Assembly (NCBI GenBank): GCA_030654645.1
Contig: JAURXC010000380.1
Span: forward strand, 1 to 11,421
From: Deltaproteobacteria bacterium
Lineage (GTDB): Bacteria; Desulfobacterota; Desulfuromonadia; Geobacterales; Pseudopelobacteraceae
Direction: 5' to 3'
DNA: 11,421 nucleotides
Part shown: positions 7,901 through 11,421 of the stretch, in pieces
Numbering within the stretch: the first letter of the stretch is position 1
Layout of the letters: the number at the start of each line of letters is the position of its first letter
Translations under genes and position numbers: made by a program
The notes under the pieces: model-generated
The model's input: only the letters and a program-made list of their open reading frames with translations
The model's database searches: none
What the model was told of the DNA's origin: nothing

Positions 7901-10900
7901 AAATCCGGTAACATCTTTCGTAAAGCCGGGTCAACCGGTTCAGTTGACCGTGGGCCTGAGCAACAACGATACCGGAGCCTGTTCCGGCACAACCTTCACT
8001 CTTTCCCTGGTCGGCACGGAAAACAGCGCCGATTTCACAACCCCTTCAGTGTTGGGAACGAATACGTTCAATCTCCCCGCCAACGGCGGCGGCGCGTCAA
8101 CCACGCTCACTATCACCGCCAAGGCCGGCGCGCCCCAGAATTCGACCAACTCTTTCACGATCAGAGCCAGCGCCGCCGGACACCCTTCCGCAGACACGGC
8201 CGCGCCTGTGATAGTCACCGTCAACGACTTCGGGACGATGATTCACAGCAGCCTGCAGCTGGGCACCCAGAGATTCGGAAGCTGGGGGGTAAACTACAAC
8301 TGCGAAACCTGCCATTCCCCCGAAGGCGGCAACATCAAGCAGGTCAGGGATGTGATAACCACCCCCCAGGGTGACCGGCCGGTAATTTTCTCCACCGTAT
8401 CAGCCGCCCACACGGTCACGACAGGAGTCTTCGGAAACGACACCAAGAACGAGACACTCTCCACCAATGTCTGTTCCGTCTGCCACCACAACACCAGATT
8501 CCACCAGTACAGCGCCAGCAAGGTGGCTTGGAAGGAGCACAACAACAGCGCCGACTGCATCAGGTGCCACCCGCACAACAAGGGTTTCAAGGGCGAGGGA
8601 GTAGTCGCTTCGTGTGACGAGTGCCACGGCAATCCTCCGGTGTCGGCAGCCACCATGGCAAGTCCGGCAACCAACGCGCTCTATCCGTTTGCTACAAATG
8701 CCGGCGCCCATGGCAAACACAACCCGCACATGAACTGCCTGACCTGCCACAGCAACTCCAACCATTCCGGCAGCCCGACGCCAACCGGGAACACGAACCT
8801 GGAGATGGGCTTCAGCATCAGCGCCGCAAACTTCCCCGGATTCATCGGAAGCATCGAATCCGGCCAATTCACCGGCAGTAACACGCTGAACACGCAGTAC
8901 CACTGGTCGGCCGGACCGGGAACGACTCTCTTGCAGGCCGCCAACACAACCACCTGCAGTGTCTACTGCCATGGCTGGCCCGGCAGCGGCGGCTCCAACT
9001 CGACCCCGTCATGGATCGGCTCGGAACAGAAGGGATGCGGAACCTGTCACGACGCTACCGGCGCGAATCCGCCGCAGAGCGGCAGCCACATCAAACACAC
9101 CGGCACTACGATCGGCAACAACGGGATCGCCTGCGTCAAGTGTCACGCAACATATTCAAACTATTCCACCAGCATCTCCCACACCAACGGCATCGTGGAG
9201 TGGAATCTGTCACAGATCAGCGGTATAGCGGCCTATAAGGGCGCAAACAGCGGCAATACCGGAACTCCGGCGCCATCCGGCAGCTATGGATCATGCAGCA
9301 ATCTTTATTGCCACAGCAACGTGCAGTCAGCCAACGGCACGGCCGGCCCGACCTTCTATGACAATCCCAGCTGGGGCGGCAGCACCAACTGCAACAACTG
9401 CCATCCCGGCAACCCCAACACCACCGCCGGTCATCCCCAGCATGTCAGCGACGCCAACACCAGTTTCGACTGCCGCATCTGCCACGGCAGCGGCGGCGAC
9501 GCCAACCCGCTAAACCATGCCAACGGCAGGATCGACTTCGACTTCAGCGGCCTGGGCGCCAATACGGTCTACTCCAAGGGCGCATACAAGACTCCCGGTT
9601 CGGGCGGTTTCGGTTCCTGTTCCAACAGCGACTGCCACGGACGGCAGAATATCAGCTGGGCCGCAGCCTCGGCCCTGCCGCTCTGCGACAAATGCCATGG
9701 TTCCAGTAATACCGCCAGCTTCTACGGCACTGGCGGCCCGACCAGCACTACTTCAAACACCGATCCCCAGGTCGGAGCCCATACGCTGCATATCAAGAAC
9801 GCCCCTTACGCCTATTCCAGTCCGCTGGACTGCGGCGAATGCCACGTGAAACCGGCCGGTCCCTATTCGCCCGGCCATATCGACAACGCCCTGCCAGGAG
9901 AAATCCAGTTCGGCGCCATTGCAGCCAGGGGCGTCCTGTCCGGCTATTCCAGCCTGCCCAGCTATAATGCCGGCCGCGAATGCAACAATACCTGGTGCCA
10001 CGGAGCCGGCATGGATTCCAACACCGGCAAAGGCGCCTACGCCGCAGTGGTTGAAGACGGCGGCGCACTGGCAGTTCCGACCACTCCGGTATGGAATGTG
10101 CCCTATCTGAACGGCAATGCCAACAACGACTGCTCACGCTGCCACGGCTATCCCCCATCGGCTCCTGGTCCCGGCTACAACCACTACCTGAAGACCGCCA
10201 CAAGCTGCATCGAGTGCCACAAGCATGTCAATGCTGCCGGTGACGGCTTCACCAATGCCTCGCTGCACGTGAACGGTATGGTTGACAGCTGCAACACCTG
10301 CCACGGCAGACCGCCGATCGACATGGCCGGCCTGACCGTTCCGGCATTGAACGCGATGCGTCCCGAGCAGGTCGGAGCCCACAATGCGCATCTGCTTAAC
10401 CCCAACATCGGCGGCGACTGCGCCGTGTGCCATAACAACTACACCAGCACCATGCCGAGCAACGCGATGGAGATGGGCTTCAACGCCTATGCCGGCCGTG
10501 TTTCAGGCGGCACGTTCTGGGGTTACTCGACCCTTACCAACAACGTCTATGTTTCATCCAGTGTCGGCACCACCGTCAGACGTACCAACGACGAGACCAA
10601 ACAGAACAGCTGCACCAACCTTTACTGCCACGGCGGCGGTACTCCACTGGGCAACTCGATGAATACCCAGCCCAACTGGGAACTGGGCAGCGGCGAAGCG
10701 AGCTGCGGTTCCTGCCACGGTGTTTCCGCGGTCACTCCGCCCACCCTCGGCTCCCACATCAAGCACGCCTCGGCCTCCGGGCTGGCACTGTCCTGCGACA
10801 CCTGCCACGGCGTTATCGAAAACAATTACCATGTCAACGGCAGCGTCGAGTGGGAGTTCTACACCTCAGCCCGGGTCGGTATCAACGCGACCTATACACC

Positions 10901-11421
10901 CGCTGTCGGCAGCGCCGGACACAGCGGCGGGACCAATGCGCTGGCTCCCAGCTCTTCCTACGGATCATGCAGCCTGGTCTACTGCCACAGCGACGGCAAA
11001 GGCGCCTACAAGACGATCCAGTGGGGCTCCGCCGGACCGCTCGGTTGCGGCAGCTGCCACAACGACCAGACCGCCAACCCAACCATGAGCCATGCCAAGC
11101 ATATAACCACTTACGGCATCGCCTGCAGCACCTGTCACAATGGCGCCGGTTCCGGAACGGAAAAACACGTTGACGGCACGATCGACGTTATTTTCAATAC
11201 CGGCATAGTTGGCGCTTCAGCCCAGTATGACAACGGCTCCAAGAATTGCTTCAGCATCGTCTGTCATGTTTCCACCGCCTCCACCGGCCCGACCTGGAGC
11301 AATGCCGGTTCGCTGACAACGTATCCGGCAACCTGCTTCGCCTGTCATAGCCAGGCACAGGGACCTCGCGCCGCGGCCGTCGTCCAGTTCAACAACGGCA
11401 ACCTCAGCGGCAATTCCCACC
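4980..11421 (+). CDS. Giant multiheme c-type cytochrome (27+ hemes) with N-terminal beta-sandwich/FN3 array, 3'-truncated
   Basis: The frame is open for 2147 codons with no stop before the window edge. Residues 13-40 are a positively charged stretch (R15, R17) plus a hydrophobic segment, i.e. a signal peptide or N-terminal anchor. Residues about 44-860 are heme-free Thr/Ser/Asn-rich beta domains with an internal duplication. Residues 862-962 are FN3-like (L-N-W-T start, Y-S-Y-R-A-C-A-R-D end), and 966-1083 are another Ig-like domain. The heme region begins at 1108. CX2CH: 1108, 1165, 1193, 1212, 1253, 1353, 1385, 1471, 1498, 1569, 1618, 1718, 1743, 1771, 1814, 1909, 1939, 2023, 2049, 2119. 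CX4CH: 1439, 1547, 1668, 1878, 1997, 2090. CX3CH: 1326. The first four form a lead-in cluster ending C-x-x-C-H-G-x-P-P; the rest are mostly triheme modules. An exported electron conduit, probably at the cell surface, is inferred from the family. The last codons (N-S-H) look like the start of another module, so the heme count is a minimum. Confidence 0.93.
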   Translation, partial: MGKMLANKFDGMSFRTRIGLVFMLLLGGILYQGVIGPLISDSATSTYYFTTATSINVGVDGSTQTTATRGGKIAMTTGTYNSSRYVSAAANTNWQVLTNVYGPAYATSQTVSAPELTIGTRDFNGTSNQIYWKADVYDYNPAGTAGNGVLLWSTTGEDEAHSFATSAKQLTFTSTAATPIVAGHRLKVVISARMTSTNSSARLYWGSSTNYSFLKVTEANTAANTVTVTNLNDYNGGGLTSVLQGEQNVAMLQFHLYSNAATEWTGGKLDKIGSNTVLNDATFYIYKDANDNDAFDSVSDTNIGGPYNFSQATGAPYTLAVPQTLDATPQHYFVVFTIDGNATTLTTIGSRIQNNSYFTVTNGLSVSTITSTSSSLPTINSVGSAVNKNYATDWDSGTALLLPESGGESATDSPCITTSVTNPIGTNLVGLLNFPSHSCTSVSGRTNRSSEANPNFVTLYFNGISGYPNNMITVKGVSLKFRTRGTGQFAVQLFYVKPDGTRVNSPVTSTVSSSGTTTVLRTLTLAGQTFTNVPAGSRLGVRIGVSASGMGVGLGGADATQLAMQETAGVNTNVNIGNGSAIADGNVTASSTDNVVNSFTLAAVSGNQTVTSVTVTGNAATNSSNVALVKLYADKGTVGALDGNDTLLGSASLSGNSATINVNEVVGATFKRYLLAYDITAAPATGSVLNGTVTGLGGVTPGNNTDAYSAKLTVVATTTVTNGSSEPASVPLPSGGSATNIDAFGLNINGGSNDSISTVSVALLPAGISAKIARVEIVDRISGTVYGSLTAPTSGDDWRVSTAGLEATAATRECYVRITPKANIATVYSTTALVTSISHSKTQNGVVINDSSSATVTLDGQAPSDPVLTATSGAAEGTIQLNWTTANDSSGLHGTQAYTLVRGNVNAPAPVNCSSGTLVYQGSALSILDSGSVGQSYSYRACARDTVGNTSPGTRSSAMAAVPTVCNTAPSISVNPVTSFVKPGQPVQLTVGLSNNDTGACSGTTFTLSLVGTENSADFTTPSVLGTNTFNLPANGGGASTTLTITAKAGAPQNSTNSFTIRASAAGHPSADTAAPVIVTVNDFGTMIHSSLQLGTQRFGSWGVNYNCETCHSPEGGNIKQVRDVITTPQGDRPVIFSTVSAAHTVTTGVFGNDTKNETLSTNVCSVCHHNTRFHQYSASKVAWKEHNNSADCIRCHPHNKGFKGEGVVASCDECHGNPPVSAATMASPATNALYPFATNAGAHGKHNPHMNCLTCHSNSNHSGSPTPTGNTNLEMGFSISAANFPGFIGSIESGQFTGSNTLNTQYHWSAGPGTTLLQAANTTTCSVYCHGWPGSGGSNSTPSWIGSEQKGCGTCHDATGANPPQSGSHIKHTGTTIGNNGIACVKCHATYSNYSTSISHTNGIVEWNLSQISGIAAYKGANSGNTGTPAPSGSYGSCSNLYCHSNVQSANGTAGPTFYDNPSWGGSTNCNNCHPGNPNTTAGHPQHVSDANTSFDCRICHGSGGDANPLNHANGRIDFDFSGLGANTVYSKGAYKTPGSGGFGSCSNSDCHGRQNISWAAASALPLCDKCHGSSNTASFYGTGGPTSTTSNTDPQVGAHTLHIKNAPYAYSSPLDCGECHVKPAGPYSPGHIDNALPGEIQFGAIAARGVLSGYSSLPSYNAGRECNNTWCHGAGMDSNTGKGAYAAVVEDGGALAVPTTPVWNVPYLNGNANNDCSRCHGYPPSAPGPGYNHYLKTATSCIECHKHVNAAGDGFTNASLHVNGMVDSCNTCHGRPPIDMAGLTVPALNAMRPEQVGAHNAHLLNPNIGGDCAVCHNNYTSTMPSNAMEMGFNAYAGRVSGGTFWGYSTLTNNVYVSSSVGTTVRRTNDETKQNSCTNLYCHGGGTPLGNSMNTQPNWELGSGEASCGSCHGVSAVTPPTLGSHIKHASASGLALSCDTCHGVIENNYHVNGSVEWEFYTSARVGINATYTPAVGSAGHSGGTNALAPSSSYGSCSLVYCHSDGKGAYKTIQWGSAGPLGCGSCHNDQTANPTMSHAKHITTYGIACSTCHNGAGSGTEKHVDGTIDVIFNTGIVGASAQYDNGSKNCFSIVCHVSTASTGPTWSNAGSLTTYPATCFACHSQAQGPRAAAVVQFNNGNLSGNSH
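5109..7562 (+). repeat. Diverged internal duplication in the heme-free N-terminal region of the giant cytochrome
   Basis: At protein level, residues about 44-217 and 379-571 both end in a similar strand pattern (A-G-H-R-L-K-V-V-I and A-G-S-R-L-G-V-R-I, each followed by an aromatic or Gly-rich segment and a Thr/Glu-rich end). Residues about 218-378 and 572-712 both carry an Asp-rich loop (288-300 and 634-645) followed by a Y-F-V-V-F or Y-L-L-A-Y strand. A third, weaker copy of the second type may occupy 713-861. The order appears to be D1-R1-D2-R2-R3. This was seen by eye, and boundaries are approximate. Confidence 0.5.
8301..8627 (+). other. Lead-in four-heme cluster of the giant cytochrome
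   Basis: Four CX2CH motifs (residues 1108, 1165, 1193, 1212) with no CX4CH motif. The pattern is C-E-T-C-H, an about 50-residue linker, C-S-V-C-H followed by H-N-T-R-F-H, then C-I-R-C-H-P-H with G-F-K, and C-D-E-C-H-G-N-P-P. This differs from the triheme modules downstream and resembles a heme block seen at the start of the heme region in other large Desulfuromonadia cytochromes. The family statement is from memory, not from a search. Confidence 0.65.
8703..11348 (+). repeat. Seven triheme modules in the giant cytochrome
   Basis: The module (G/S)-(A/S)-H-x-x-H patch, CX2CH, an H-x-N/D-G-x-(I/V)-(D/E)-like strand, CX4CH, Trp-containing segment, CX2CH is seen at about 8703-9050, 9084-9404, 9432-9698, 9774-10145, 10374-10718, 10752-11060 and 11088-11348. 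The first module carries CX3CH in place of CX4CH. Two extra CX2CH motifs (10206-10220 and 10290-10304) sit between the fourth and fifth modules. Modules six and seven are the most compact. Confidence 0.8.

Noticed and set aside
8959..10662. Several plus-strand open frames in the other phases inside the heme region
   Set aside because: They are Arg/Pro/Thr/Ala-rich out-of-phase readings of the heme array, without heme motifs or start signals.

Overview
The window looks like part of a Geobacter-type (Desulfuromonadia/Geobacterales) genome. The evidence is the combination of CX2CH and CX4CH heme-binding motifs in two adjacent secreted proteins (the 'Geobacter CxxxxCH...CxxCH' cytochrome family), the GC-rich Gly/Ser/Thr/Asn-rich coding style, and the clustering of multiheme cytochromes with large Ig-like surface proteins. 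Genus and species cannot be fixed from the sequence alone. All three genes are on the + strand.

1-2682 is the 3' part of a large repetitive Ig-like surface protein whose start lies upstream of the window. It has MBG-like and bacterial Ig-like repeats, including a 678-bp tandem duplication, followed by four cadherin-like 'putative Ig' repeats. A strong intrinsic terminator (2752-2783) closes this transcription unit.

2784-3042 is an AT-richer non-coding stretch that probably holds the promoter of the next unit. 3043-4860 encodes a complete secreted 605-aa cytochrome with 14 predicted heme sites. After a 119-nt gap containing a 12-bp hairpin without a U-tract, an uninterrupted reading frame runs from 4980 to the right edge (2147 codons, no stop). 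It encodes a giant exported multiheme cytochrome: about 1080 residues of heme-free beta-sandwich/FN3-like domains, then a heme domain with 27 motifs inside the window (20 CX2CH, 6 CX4CH, 1 CX3CH), and it is still unfinished at the edge.

The two cytochromes share one building block, a triheme module with the order CX2CH, CX4CH, CX2CH, usually preceded by a (G/S)-(A/S)-H-x-x-H patch. It occurs four times in the smaller protein and seven times in the visible part of the giant one. My inference is that the two genes are co-transcribed and act at or outside the outer membrane in extracellular electron transfer, with Ig-like regions acting as stalk, spacer or adhesive parts. No RNA gene, mobile element, CRISPR array or antisense gene is supportable.
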